From Eudorina sp. 2006-703-Eu-15 (taxonomy: Eukaryota; Chlorophyta; Chlorophyceae; Chlamydomonadales; Volvocaceae), in assembly GCA_003117195.1 (NCBI GenBank), contig BDSI01000027.1, positions 310,001 through 374,000 on the forward strand: a stretch of DNA of 64,000 nucleotides. Direction: 5' to 3'. Each line of letters opens with the position of its first letter. Positions within the stretch are counted from its first letter, which is position 1. The position numbers and the translations under genes were made by a program. This document shows positions 48,119 through 60,311 of the stretch, piece after piece. Below the pieces are notes generated by a model. That model did no database searches, was not told where the DNA came from, and saw nothing but the letters and a program-made list of their open reading frames with translations.

Positions 48119-48562
48119 AAAATATAACCAGTAGTGTATGTTATCACCCTTGTGGAACTGATGCAATTTTGTGACCCAATCCGCGTAATGCATTTCATTT
48201 CATTCACGCATTTCATTTAACAGCCAGGGTTGCCGTACGAAATTACTGTGTCCGTCCCAGCCCGAAATGCACATTGATGTCTGCCTGAATTCCGTATAGC
48301 ACCTCAACTATGACATCTTAATATTTGATGACCATGAATAAATTGACCAGTTCCATGGATTGGCAAATTGGCAAGCAGTTAACTAGAAACAGGCTGCGGA
48401 CAGCAGTGGCGCCACTTGGAAGGCCTCGATGCACCAATTTGTCGCATACGGCAATAGCAAGGCGTCAAACGACCTATGAGGCCTTCCGGCCAGGTACCGG
48501 TTTCCGGAGTGCGTTGGCGTCAGTTGGCGGCGTGCCGTAGCCAATTAGGACGTGTCCTCAAA

Positions 48563-51412
48563 ATGGGCGCAGGCAGCCTGTCACTGATTGCGCAACTTGA
48601 CCGTGCGCAGCAAGGGAGATACGATGGGGTCGCACTTGGGATCCGGGACGCTGTCGAAACACAATGCCGGCTGAACTTCACCGTGGCCCGTCTCGGTGGT
48701 CGCAGCCGCGTCGGGACGAAAATCCTCGCAGCCAACAGCCTCAGAAGATCTCCCCGATGTTGAAGTTGCGGCGGTTGCTAATAAGGAGCCAGAGGAGGAG
48801 GGTGAGTGCAAGCCCGTCCGCCTGTCGTGCTGCGAGTGTGCTGTGATCACGTCAGCACAAACCTTCTCACACAGTAAACTCCCGTCGATCTCAATACACG
48901 GACGCGAGCCACAACTAACAGCGTTGCTATCCGCTTACAAAACAGGATTCGGGGCTCCCCGGGCACCCGACTGGGACCCCTGGACCGACCCAGACGTCCT
49001 GACGGCCCTCCGAGAGCAAGGTGAGCTCTGGGATGAGGCGGCACGGCCCGCGGCAGCGTCTGCGTGCGCCTTTGACGCAGAACTCGAAAGCGCGCAGCTT
49101 GCATAACTTGATCGGCAGCGTCGTTGGCATTGGGTAGGGCCGTTTTGCTTTGGGCTTCACTTTTCAGGTGGATGAGTCGCATGAGAGCTGGCTGCCGGTT
49201 TCAGCCACAGCTTCCATCTGTTGCCTCCCAGGGTCCGGTGGCAGCACCCGCAACACGGCCCCACGCCGTGCTTGATCCGCCGCTGCCACGCTGGGCATCA
49301 CACTGCCTCCTCTGACCCAGATATCCCCGTGCTGGAGGAGCTGACCTCGCCCACCCACATCATGGTGAACGATCATTTCCTGCCGGACGAGGACGCTCGG
49401 GCGCTGCGGGGCGTATTCGACAAGCGCTTCGCCGACCCGCGGGCCATCCACCCGGAGCGGTTCCTGTGGGACTACTGGCACGTGCCGGACCAGTACACCC
49501 TCGTGCGCACCCAGGTCGGGGCGGGGGTAGGGGCGGGGGCGTGGGCCGTCGGGTCTGGATAACTCTTAACGCATCCCGCGCTGAGAAGTTCTCATTGGCG
49601 AACCGCCCGGCTGCGTAGGCGCAAGTCTATTTTCCGGAGCAGCTGTACAACCGTCTTGAGGATGCACTTCTATCGTACGGTGAAACCCAGCTTGGATGCC
49701 GTGCCATCAGCCCCATCTGGATGAGCTACTACGTGGACGGCTGTGTGCAGGTGAGGTGGTATTGCCGTACTGCAATAGAGCCGTAGTGCTGTCCAACTCA
49801 CCGCGGTCTTGGTCATTGCAAGGCACTTGCTCCCAAGCAACACCTCTGCATGCTTTCCTCCCGCTCATGTTATGGCCTTACCCGTCGATGACGCCATATC
49901 GATACGCTGTACGGGTTTTATCCTTCCCCAGGAGCTGCACTGCGACAACCCGCACGGCCCCTTCGCCTTCGTGCTCTCACTCACCCAAGGTGGGGCCCGT
50001 GGCTGCCGCGGTGGTGTGGTTGGGGGGAGGGACAGTTGGGCGCAGGGGCAGCTGGGGGAGGGACGGGGGCGGTTGCTGGGGCTGGACATGCACTGAACAT
50101 GTCGGGGATGTTGGGAGGTCGGAGTGGCGCATGGCAGTGTTCCCTTGGGGACGCGCCGGGAGAAAGGCGGCCGCCAACCAGCTCGGCCTCGCGGCTTTAG
50201 GCGGACGTTGTCTGAGTGGCGGCAGCGCCCCGGATTGCTCGCGGCCTCTGGGGTCGCGGGGCCGCTGCCCGGACGCATCACGCACATCCGTTGCGTCGAG
50301 GCGCCCGACCGACTCACAGCGCTGATGCACCCGTGACTAGCCTGCCTGCGGACTTGTTGCGCCTCCGTGCGCCATGTGGCCATGTTTCGAGGGAAACGCT
50401 GGCGTGGCTGTTGCCCGTGGGTTGGCCGCCCCTGCCCCCGCCTTCCCCACCTCCAGACTGGGACCAGCGGGAGTTCACGGGCGGCGAGACCACGATCCTG
50501 CAGCCGGGCGTACTCAACTACTGGCGCAATTTCGATGTGCAAAAGGGCCTTGAGATGGCGCAGCTGGTCACCCGGGTGCCCGCGCCCTTCAACCGCCTCA
50601 CCGTCTTCGACCCGCGCTTCCCGCACGGCGTGCGTCAGGTGCACGGCACACGCGACCCGCGCAAGGGGCGCCTGGTGCTGCACGGCTGGTTTACGCAGCC
50701 GGCGCCGTTCTTCCAGGGCCCTCTGGAGCCGGAGGATGCGGAGACGGCCCTGGAGGAGGGCCTGGCGCCGCTGTGGGACGCGCTGGAGGGCATCAGCGGC
50801 CTCATCACAGGTGGGCCCACTCGCTGCGGGGCGGGGTGCGGGCTGGAGTGCCGGCAGCACCCGCTTGAGTGCTTAGTCAAGTGAACCCGTGGGACAGACG
50901 CGGAGACGCGCGCCATTACGCAATCTGTTGTACAATCCGGCACTATCCTACGTCCAGCAGCATGGCGCACGTCGCTGAGCCCCCGCGTTTGGGTCAGGGA
51001 GCGCACAGAAAGTGGCAGCCGGACAGCGTCGTACTGCATCTCGCACAGACGTTTAGCCTGGGTCCATTCCTCGTATGCAAATACCCCATATCCACCAACT
51101 TGATATAGCCCACTTGATATAGCCCCATCCTTGCCGCCCGCCCATCGCGCCGCCGTAGGCACGCTCATCGTGCGCGCCACCATCAGCGGCCGGGACGGGT
51201 CCGTGACGGAGTTGTCCTGGCTCGCGGACACGTTGGTGGAGGTGCCCAACCACGACCGTGCGGCGGCTGAGGCGCTGCTGGAGGGGCGGGTGCTGCCCCG
51301 GCTGCGGGCGCTGGTGCACAACGAGGTGCGCGACTGCCTCTCGGCCATCACCTTCCCCACAGTGGCCTCCGGGGAGGACAGCGTGCTCACATATCCGATC
51401 ATCTTTGAGTAG
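48563..51412 (+). CDS. 2-oxoglutarate/Fe(II)-dependent oxygenase family protein
   Basis: Resolved exons: one ending at 48801 (start not settled; frame PTASEDLPDVEVAAVANKEP), then 48946-49020, 49321-49514, 49619-49750, 49932-49989, 50457-50810 and 51159-51412. The double-stranded beta-helix is clear. HCD in QELHCDNPHGPF gives the first His (49938) and the Asp (49944). FDPRFPHGVRQ gives the distal His (50624). GRLVLHGWF gives the 2-oxoglutarate-binding Arg (50669). Upstream are VNDHFLPDEDARALRGVFDK and WMSYYVDGCVQ. Fe(II) and 2-oxoglutarate use follows from the motif; the substrate is unknown. TGTAA signals occur at 51670 and 51703. The N-terminal exon may start at the ATG at 48563 with an undetected splice. 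Confidence 0.78.
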
Positions 51413-52437
51413 ATTGCGAAGGCAGTGCAGCATCAGGCTGGGTACGAAGACGGCTGGGATTGCTAGGTTGGAGGCCGCTAGGGCCACGTCCCGTGGGAGG
51501 TAGTGGTACTGTGAAAGGAGTGCAATTTTGGCGGGCGGCGTCCCTTCCGCTGGAGCCCAAGAACGTCCCGGCTGCAGTTCGTTGTCTCACCAGCCTCCCA
51601 TGACGTAGGCCGCGATCGATCTAGGATCAGTGACAGCATGGTTCGCTGATTGCCTGGAGGCGACGTTACTGTAAGGCTGTGCGCAAGAGGGGTTGGCTGC
51701 TGTAAAGCAATGGCAGGGCCCCAACGAGGTGGGTCCGCGGGTTTGTGATCCATGTGGCGGCGTCACATCCTGTCCCTGACCAGCTCGTGACGACTAAGGC
51801 TTGCTCTATGCTCGTCGATGATCCCCGTGGACGGCCGATACCTTGCCCGTAACCGTTTCCAAACGGAATGGAGGACGACACCATAAGTCGGCAGTGCTCA
51901 CGCAGGTCGTACGCAGTTTTCTTCTCTGAAGCAAACTATCACTCTCAAGACACTTAACACTATACACCGTTGATCCCTTTTCGGGGTCCGCTGTAACGTT
52001 CACTCACTCACAAAAAGCAATACTTTATACCGTTGATCCCTTTTCGGGGTCCGCTGTAACGTTCACTCACTCGCAAAAAGCAATACTTTGTCCAGAGCAA
52101 GGCAGTCCCCTCTCCCGAAATGTCGGACGGTTCTCATGGCAAGAACCGCACCTTGGGTCACGATACCGTAATGCAGGTGCATAATTTGCACCGCCTGCTG
52201 GACAGCCCAGTCCGTTGTACGCTGACACCCCCGGCTCCACCCCCCGCCCCCATACATCCCGGCCGCTGATGAGGACATCACGCTCGAGCGCCCAGCAACT
52301 CCCTCACAGCGCTCTTACAGCGCCCTCCATTGCCGCCACAGCCTTCAACGTGGTTCGGCCCCGCCCGGCCTGACCAGCCGGCCCTGACCGGCCAGACCGA
52401 TGTCCATCGCCCCCCTCCCGCAAATTTCTCGACCCAT
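51413..52437. other. Intergenic between convergent oxygenase and DUF3082 genes
   Basis: Contains the oxygenase polyadenylation signals (51670 and 51703), a 63-bp tandem duplication (51966-52091) and, on the minus strand, TGTAA at 52315-52319 about 120 bp after the DUF3082 stop. No gene seen. Confidence 0.5.
51966..52091. repeat. 63-bp tandem duplication
   Basis: Two nearly identical units beginning ACCGTTGATCCCTTTTCGGG, starting at 51966 and 52029. Each contains GGGGTCCGCTGTAACG, close to the end motif of the dispersed repeat family. Confidence 0.9.
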
Positions 52438-54118
52438 CTACTTGCCGTCCGTGGACGACGCGGGGCTGCCGCCCGCGTCGCCGGATGCACCGTCCGAGGA
52501 GGCCGCTGTCGGCACCGATGCGGGTGCGGATGCCGTTGCAGCGGCCTTCTTGGCCTCCTGCTTTCCCAGCCTCTCTGCCACCCCGAAGGCGGCGCGTAGC
52601 TCGTCCGGTCGCGAGGTAATCCGCACCTTGGGCAGCTGAGGGCCGCGCTCGGCCGCATTGTCCTCCTCCTCTTCTTCAGTGACGCTGTCGGGGAAGAACA
52701 GCAGCTGCAGAGACAGCCCTGCGTGGAAGAAAAAAGAGTAAGGAAGGTCGCAATATTGGCGCCAATCCGGTTCCCTTCTGTACGGCAGTGTACGGTCATA
52801 CGGCGGTGTACGGTGGGGCGGTCTCATCAAGGGGAACACGGGCGTCCAGTAGTAACACGCGGGAGCATACCACCCCGCTGTCTTGCAAGGCGGCAATGGT
52901 GCGGCCGCTTGTCCCGCCGTACGGAAGCATGGCACGAGTTTTCCCATGTCAGGTTGTGGGTTGTGTGTCAATGCCGACCTTAAGCATGTCTTTGCCCGCC
53001 CGGTCAGCCCTACCCGCCAGGCCCACGCCATTGGCTGCGAAGATGAAGGTGGCCAGGTAGCACAGGCCCAGGATGATGGTCCGGACCGTGATGGCGATGT
53101 TGCGGGCCTACGGGGTCCAGCAGGGGCGAGCAACCCAGGGGATAAGTGTGTAAGGCGGGGCTCGTCCTCTGCTTTTGGTCGCTTCATTGCTACGCCGGCC
53201 GAGCGCCGCGGGGAGGCATCGATGATCTGTTCATGAGGTCCGTTGCAATATTCATTCATTGTCTAACACATTGTCCGTGGCCACACATGTTGCAAAGACA
53301 GTCCCTTGGTGAGGTTCTGCTGTACTTACAGTGTAGCCATCAGGGAGAGACTGCGCCTCGATGACGCCCTGTGCCTTTGTGGAAAAGAACCACAGCCCGT
53401 ACGCCAAGGCCAGAGCCTGGGCGCAGCCGCTGCAGACGAACCACACAGCCCGTTTCAGTGATCGGGACAGTCCCATGATGGCGCAAGGTGGTTTCGGGCG
53501 GCTTACATGAGTGCGTTCAACGGCGTTGCTTTGCCCGGCTTCGTGGCCCCAACCTTTTGACGAAGCTCGTCGAAGAAGCTCGGGCCCCCGGGCGCTTGTC
53601 CGGCAATCCTCTGATGCGATGTGATTACAAATGAAGGTGTACAGAGGGTCACACGCCATGTGGATTTGAAGATTGCGTTTTAGTTACCTTCGCGTGCAAC
53701 GAACAAACCACCTCTGCGGCCTCACCTCCGTCTTTGCTTTCGCAGCACGCTTGCGGAATAATCTGAAAAGGAAGACGCCAACCAAAAGGATATACGCGAC
53801 GCCAGCGGCATTCTTTAGGAACTCGTCGCCACCGGACCGGTTGTATGTTACGCCTGCCTCCGCCGCTAGCACAATTTCGCAAGGATATAACAGCGTCCAC
53901 AAGGCCATAATTGATGCAACCCCTGCCAATCCAACGGCATTTTCGTGTTTTTGCTCAGTCGCCGTGCTTGGCCGAACTTCCTCATCGCGTAAGCATGCCA
54001 TCCGTGTAAAGCGTTCTATATAAATCTTAGCTCTTGGTAAGCTTGTTGGATAAACGCGTGGTCGCTGCCGTGGAAGAACCGAAGCTGGTCGACCGGACGT
54101 GGATGGTAAACACTGCAT
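52438..54118 (-). CDS. DUF3082-domain membrane protein, probably plastid-targeted
   Basis: Exons 54118-53726, 53610-53507, 53429-53330, 53107-53014 and 52718-52438 stay in phase for 323 codons. The N-terminus is rich in Ser/Pro/Arg and lacks early acidic residues, like a transit peptide. Hydrophobic segments follow: [47 protein letters not shown] and [20 protein letters not shown]. The last, with RNIAITVRT before it and [11 protein letters not shown] after, is the DUF3082 core I recall from plant plastid and cyanobacterial proteins. [14 protein letters not shown] in exon 2 is soluble. The C-terminus is acidic and then Ala/Ser-rich. Function is not known. TGTAA lies at 52315-52319. Confidence 0.8.
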
Positions 54119-55650
54119 TTCTAAAATTTGATCTGTAACCTGCTGTCGATTGCACGAATTATGATTTAAAGATAAGCAGTCTTTTGTCTTACAATAGGAT
54201 CGGTCAATCGTACTTGCCGTACGGGTGTCCTTCGCTACCAACCATGTCTACAACAGACTACAACGCAGACATGAGACGGCACGCATAAAACGTCCTGCGC
54301 CAGCCACGAATGATCTCACAGGCGCCGCAGGACTGACGGAATACGGTAAACGTACAGTTTTTCCGAGCCTGTTGTTTCAAGGTGGACCTTAGATCCCAAC
54401 CGGGTGTTCCAACGGGACCAGATAGCACGTAGGCGCCTCGTCTCATCAGCACCAACCAAGGACTCCGCACCTACCCATTGCAGCCATGACGGCCAACACA
54501 CTACGATACTGAAGCGCCAGGATAGCCTCTCCTGGAAACCGTTTCATACCCGCCGAATCGCTTGGCGGGGGGAGAGCCGGGATCCAAAGCGCATATCTCT
54601 GGACCGAATGCCAGAGTCACAGACATGCGTCTGCGGTTCTGGAGTCGGGTGCCCAGGGGTGGGTCCAGACCGTTGCCGCCGTATTCCGCCGTATTCATCA
54701 ATCCGGCCCTGCACAGTTTGATAGCCCCCCGGTGGGGCTCTGGAGCTGTCAAAGAATCTTCGCAAAAGGCTTGTGCTTGTCGCCATGTTGCACCAGTGCG
54801 ACGCAGTGGTTCAGGGCCATGCCCGCTCTCACTAACCCATACAGCCAAAGCCCCAGACTACCCCAAAACACGATACAACATGCGCCGTAAAGAACCTTCC
54901 CCAACACCACACAGCGCTTCGACATCGCTGAACGAATGACGGCCGTGCACCTTGCGGCGAGCCCCCGCGTTGTGTACCGTATATATACATTCCTGTACAA
55001 CATCAACTATCAACACGTGTTGTAAACGGGCAAGACGTACGAGCCGACCTCAGATCACAAACACTAAGGCGCTGATCGCTAAGCAGCTGTGAGGACTGAT
55101 GCCGTTTAGAGATGACTATGTACATATGCGGCGTGGGCTCTGGCCCTTTGCAACCACGACCATAAGGGCCAAAAGCTCGTACCCTACCATCAATGACACC
55201 CCCAAGCCAATGCCATGCAAATAAAGTGCATTCAGCGTATACACGCATGGGGACAACTTCTAGGTCAATCACAGGGTTAATAACCCAAGCAAAAAAAAGC
55301 ATAACCGCTCTGAACGGCTGGACATATTCAGGCAGCAGCGTCAAAATGCAGGCAGCCAAGCTGCGGAATAGTTCGAGCAATGATGATGTGGTGCTGTTAC
55401 ATCGGGCCATTTCCTCCCTACCATGCAATGCCCATGCTGTACAGTGCCCAGTGCTGTACGACCTGCACTTCAACCCCCCAGAGTGCGGATGTCTTCACAG
55501 CGCTCAAGACATACGGATGGCAACACACAGACTGGCTTCGGCGCCTGCCAGGCGTGCCAGCCCTCCGCCAAACGCCATACCTGCTCTTGCTGTGGGGACC
55601 GGTGGTCCGTACCGCGTACCCAGCGGTCCAGCACACTCAAGCGATTGGGC
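54119..55650. other. Intergenic with one repeat copy
   Basis: No convincing gene. Contains dispersed repeat copy d (54373-54640). The remaining open frames lack motifs and splice support. Confidence 0.4.
54373..54640 (-). repeat. Dispersed SINE-like repeat, copy d
   Basis: Aligns over nearly the full length of the 39328 copy: CAAGGTGGACC start, the GACCAGATAGC block, the CCAAGGACT block, CAGGATAGCCTCTCCTGG and a CCGAATGCCAG end. The B-box region is degenerate and no flanking duplication was recognised, so it is older. Confidence 0.7.
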
Positions 55651-55659
55651 CCCCTAGTT

Positions 55660-57690
55660 GAAGCGCACGCTGCGCTTGCCTCTCACGCGGCTGTCAGGGC
55701 GGATCTGCGAGGGGCCCTCGGGGACCCCCTGAGGAAGGCCGCAGGCTGGGTCGCCGGGCGACACGAAGTCGGCGGAAAGCTGGCAACTGGTGGCGCACTG
55801 CTTGGCGCCCCTGAGGCTGGTGCTGCAGTCGTCTGGGGACTCCGAGCGGCCCTCCGTCATGGACCCGTGGCAGGAGCCAGACGTGCGGATGGGCGGGGTC
55901 TGCGTCCGTGAGGGGCCATCGGGTGTGCCAACCGGCGGCGATCCGGCGTCTGCAGCGCAAGAGGGCCGTGTAGTGAGCGTGTGCGAAACAGTACACGGGC
56001 GGGCATTGCTGTGGGTTGCTGCGCGCTTTAGCAGCGTCCGGCGCTTCCGGTGCTCCCGGTGCTGCGAGTCAGCAACAGGCAGGCCGACGTCGTGACGTCG
56101 CGCTTGCATCAACACCGGCATTCCGCCCGGTCTTTCGGCCAATGTTTTATCTTTTTCCGTTTTCAAGACGCGGACCCGTAGACCTCCGTCCCAAATGGTC
56201 AGAGCCGCGGAGTCAAGTGCAACTGCGTGCGGCCACGCAGTCTGCCACAGCGCGCTAGGCCACGCTCTATGGGGGTAATTCCCACTGCATGGGTATGTGC
56301 GCTTCCAGCCCATCGCGCCCTTGCCCACCGTTGCCTTGCTTCAGTGCCGGTATCACTTTCCGTACGGACGCCTCCGCCTGGGCTCTTTGCCAGGTGGAGA
56401 CAAAGTCCACGCTATCAGCGCTGTCCAGGCGGGAAGGCGCCCGCAGCCGACCGGAGCCCAACCGCGGCATGCACAATAGCGCGGATAGCCAGATCAACAC
56501 GGCCGAATCGCTGTCGGAGTCGCGCCTCTGCCTGTTCAGTGGGGAAAACGTTTGCTTGTGAAGCAAAATACCAGGTCTGGTATGAGGTACGGTTGCGCCT
56601 GGTAGCGGGTGCACGACGGAAAGCGTCGGTTAAAGATTTTACTCACAGCTCACCTGTAATAGCGAATAGCCGTTGCAGGTGCGGCGAAATCGTCGGAAGC
56701 ATCGGGTGCGGGTGGCGGCACTGCTTCCGACACCCAGGCATGAGCTGCAGCGTGCGCGCACAGGGTACGGCCGCTCGCGACAATGCTAATGACACCATCT
56801 TCGTCCAGGCACGATAACTGTTGTGAGTTGCTGAAGGACTCTGACAAAGCCCCCGCCTGTGGAGATACGCGGCTGATACTGCTAGGCGTCATTCAGTGGA
56901 CGAATCCATTCAACACTTGTTCGCCAGGAGCCACGATTTCAGCCTTGAAATGCCCTACATTTTCCAGACGCGTGACAGCAGTGTATGAGTTGTTGCAAAT
57001 CGATTGGGTCGACGGCAGTCCAACTTCCCAGAAGCGTTTTTCCACTCGGACAATGTGCACCAACCATAAGTACGCGCCACGAAAAAGCAAGCAACCCAAA
57101 ATAATTCATAAGCTGCGGCGAACACTGCCCACAGACGCACCGCTGTCCGCAGCGCTGGACTTCCGAGCGTACTCAGGTAGGACCAGGTGCTGGAGTATGC
57201 GCAAGCTTGCGCAGTATTGTGCGTTGACTGTCAAATGCGAGACGGCAAGGTATGATACATCGAGGCTTCGAACATGCCAACGTCTCAGGTCGCCACGTAT
57301 TACTCGTATATGTGATAAGATGATTTTGATTCAAGGAGTTTGAAAAGCTGCGAGGAAAGGATCTTGTGGGGTGGTTTCCAACGGACAGTAAGCAGCTGCG
57401 GACGCTTCCGTGCAGCTCAAGCTCAAAGCAGACATGAATGTAATAAACGGTTGTGCATGTTGTGGATATGTTCATCAATTTCTGCTAACGATCGATCTAC
57501 CCGCGTTCTACCCCATGCCGTAACAACCTCCAAACTTCTGCGGCAAATCCATGATGTAATCAGTTGCAAAAATTCTGATATTTCCGAGCCCTTTGATTCT
57601 TGTGAGGCAACTGTCAGGGCCTGGGCCGAGGTGTCCGCGTGCCTGAACGCAGCTCGGATTGCAGTTACGTCGAACACCAGTTACGCATCT
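55660..57690 (-). CDS. Possible multi-exon gene, unrecognised
   Basis: Several minus-strand stretches look like coding exons but cannot be joined with certainty. They are 57677-57430 (ALTVASQESKGSEISEFLQL), 57099-56896 (YTAVTRLENVGHFKAEIVAP) and 56850-56651 (SQQLSCLDEDGVISIVASGR, ending at a good donor, TTACAG|GTGAGC). Two more are 56560-56290 (VSTWQRAQAEASVRKVIPAL) and 56235-56090 (ALTIWDGGLRVRVLKTEKDK). I recognise no domain. The exon set, the start and the stop are all unresolved, and part could be chance open frame. Confidence 0.3.
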
Positions 57691-57869
57691 TCATTTGTGG
57701 TTCATGCTTTTTATGTTTCAATAACTTCATCATACATAATATCCGGCCTCTATAGACGTGACTGGCGAGTACTGGCGCAGCTCGCGGAGCTCGCGGGCTC
57801 CTGAACAGCCTATGGCCCCACACCGCCTTACCCTGCCTTACAGACCTTACCATTCTGCACATCGGATTA

Positions 57870-60300
57870 TGTAACCACAGATATGGGCTGTTGTCCCCCA
57901 GACCTATACTCCTTAACCCAAATCATAGTTACACATGTTCAGGTTATGTATTGCGCATGCAAGCGGATCAAAGAATGCATCGAATGCAGCAGCGTAGCCC
58001 ACCGGGGGGCGACCCACTGGCAGGCACTCCGCGGGCCGAGACGCGCAGCAACCCCGCACCACAACGCCGCAGAAATTAAGAGGGATCGGTCCCCTCAGAA
58101 CCCGTCAGGATTGTTTTGGGCACGCGTTGGGGAGAGGTAGGCGTCGGTGGGGGCTACGCGCCCCATTTGGAAGGTACAGGATGGCCGTCTGGTGTGCTGT
58201 GGCCCTCGACAGGAAAATGACAGGATAACTAGCCAAGAAGCCAACGTCCAGTGGCCTCAGAGTAGTGGGCTAATAAGGAAAAAACCACACCCAGAAACGG
58301 GCACCACCCGGGCACACCCAGACGTACTCCAAGGTGCAAAGTGCGGCACGGACCCGACCCATCCCGAAAAATCCGATACGTTACCAATCTGTGTCAGAAG
58401 TTGCAGCAGCGCTGCGAGCATCGTCCCATAACACGGTAATGCACGGACGGAAGCCGAGGAATGGAGTGAGCGAGCGCGGCGTGAGAGAAGCAAGTACAAC
58501 AAAACAGTATGCAGGGATGTCGGGGCGGCAGCGCGGCGCTATACAGAAAATTCCAGGCGGGCGCGGAAGGGATATGGGATGGCGGACGATACGACCGGTA
58601 CGGCATGTACCGAAGGGGGAAGGCGTGGTCGGGGGGGAATGGTTTGTGGAAGACGCGGGTACGGGCGACCGGGTGGCGGGCCAAACGGAGGGATTGGGTC
58701 CCACCGGGCCCGGTCGGAGAACTGGGCTGCGGGGCGACGAGACGAAACCGTGACGTCTGGGCCCTGGTGCCCTTGTTAGGACAGGGAGGTTCTTGGCCCT
58801 GAGGGGCCGTGCGGACAGGCCCCTGATGGTGACTCGCGAGCCCACGTCGCCTTCCAAGACTACAGGCCACCGCCGGAAACGAGAGCTGGTCTTGGCCGTG
58901 GCGGTGGTTCGCATATGGGGGCGCCCAGGTGGCCAAGTCCCTCTGAGCGGGCTTTATTCTTGGCTATGGCTGGTCCCCGGGAAGGGGGTGGTTCCCCGGT
59001 AGAGTGGATGCGGGGTGTGTTTCGGTGGACTTGTGGAGCCTGTCAGGTGCGCCAGGGTGGCGCAGTTTCGTTTATGCAGTGTATGGTGAGGAGGCCGCGG
59101 CTGTCGCCGATGGCCCGCGGGGTCCACTGTAACAACATTAATAATAAATGTTTATGACCGTCAGATCTAGCTTAGCCCCCCGAAGGTACTCGCTCGACTG
59201 ATGTCGCCACTCATAACTTGACATAACAATAACTCTCGCTGCGGTCTGTAACGGTGGCTATTTTGCACTACAGGAAGAGGCCACAGCGGTGCGCGAGCTC
59301 GTCCGAGTTGACGCCCGAAAAGCCGAACGCAGGATGCCAGGCTGTTAGGTCATACATTTCTGCCTAACGAGGTAGAAGGAATGCATGCCATAATACTGCA
59401 GGATCGCGTCAGAACCCTTAAGCGTGACCAGGCGTGACCCTTACCGTACTGTCGTAGCAGTCGACCTCGGACACAATATCGCGTATTACATACAAAAAAC
59501 AACGAGTTGAGTTAAATGGGCTCATCTGGTCGATACGAAATAAGCATGTCAGCATGCTGAGCCTGTCCGCTGTGTCACCTGACAGTGGAGATCACGATGC
59601 ACCCATTCAAGATAATAATTACAATGCTCAGCGGTGACACAGTCACATATCAAACTCGGATTGCTCATGCGACCTGCATAATGCCCGTCGTCACCCATTA
59701 ACTGCATGGATGGGGTCGCGCGTTTGGGCCAGGCGTTGTCTGGGCACAATCAACCGTTGCATGTGCTGAATTAAATTCATTCTATACTTATGGGCTGAAA
59801 TTTATTGAAATGCAGCTCTGCATGTGTGTGCGTGTGTCATGTGTGACACTTTTATGGTTGGAGGTTTGGTTTCCTCACTTTGAAACCGCATTGAAAGATG
59901 ATTAAACGTGTAATTCATCTGCAGGTGAGAGAGGGTTACGGTTATTTGATCCGGGGCCGGTACTGCGTACAAAGGACGCGAGAGGGACAAAGGACATCAC
60001 GTACGAGTCGAGACGGCCTACCGCCTACAACAGCAGACTACTCTCCAACTGTATATTCTGTACGTCTGACTATTTTGCCCAACATATCCATCAAAGTGTA
60101 TTCCGATAGCCCTGTATCGCGGGCAGTATACGCGTGACATGTTCCAGGGCTGCAAGGCCACGGCAAGTAGGCAACGAAGGAGAGAATTGAATATCACGAT
60201 TTGAACAGGTCATTGTCCTTTGAACAGGACTTTAAAATAATAGCGATTTTTGTTGGCAGGCAGCACCGGTACCATCTGTAAAACAGACGTGTCCTCTCCT
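57870..60300. other. Repeat-like and intergenic DNA; possible non-LTR element 3' end
   Basis: The segment of about 58150-59150 is GC-rich and ends GCGGGGTCCACTGTAACAAC followed by an AT-rich ATTAATAATAAA tail at about 59130-59150. That ending is typical of non-LTR retroelements or SINEs. No reverse transcriptase motif was found, so it would be a truncated copy. A similar end (GCGGGGTCCACTGTAATAATA) occurs at about 12560 in a CEP290 intron. I see nothing in 59160-60300. Confidence 0.35.
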
Positions 60301-60311
60301 GCGGCTATCGA

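Noticed and set aside
58381..58936. Pro/Arg-rich minus-strand frames
   Set aside because: Low complexity, within GC-rich repeat-like DNA, with overlapping open frames on both strands; no support for a protein.
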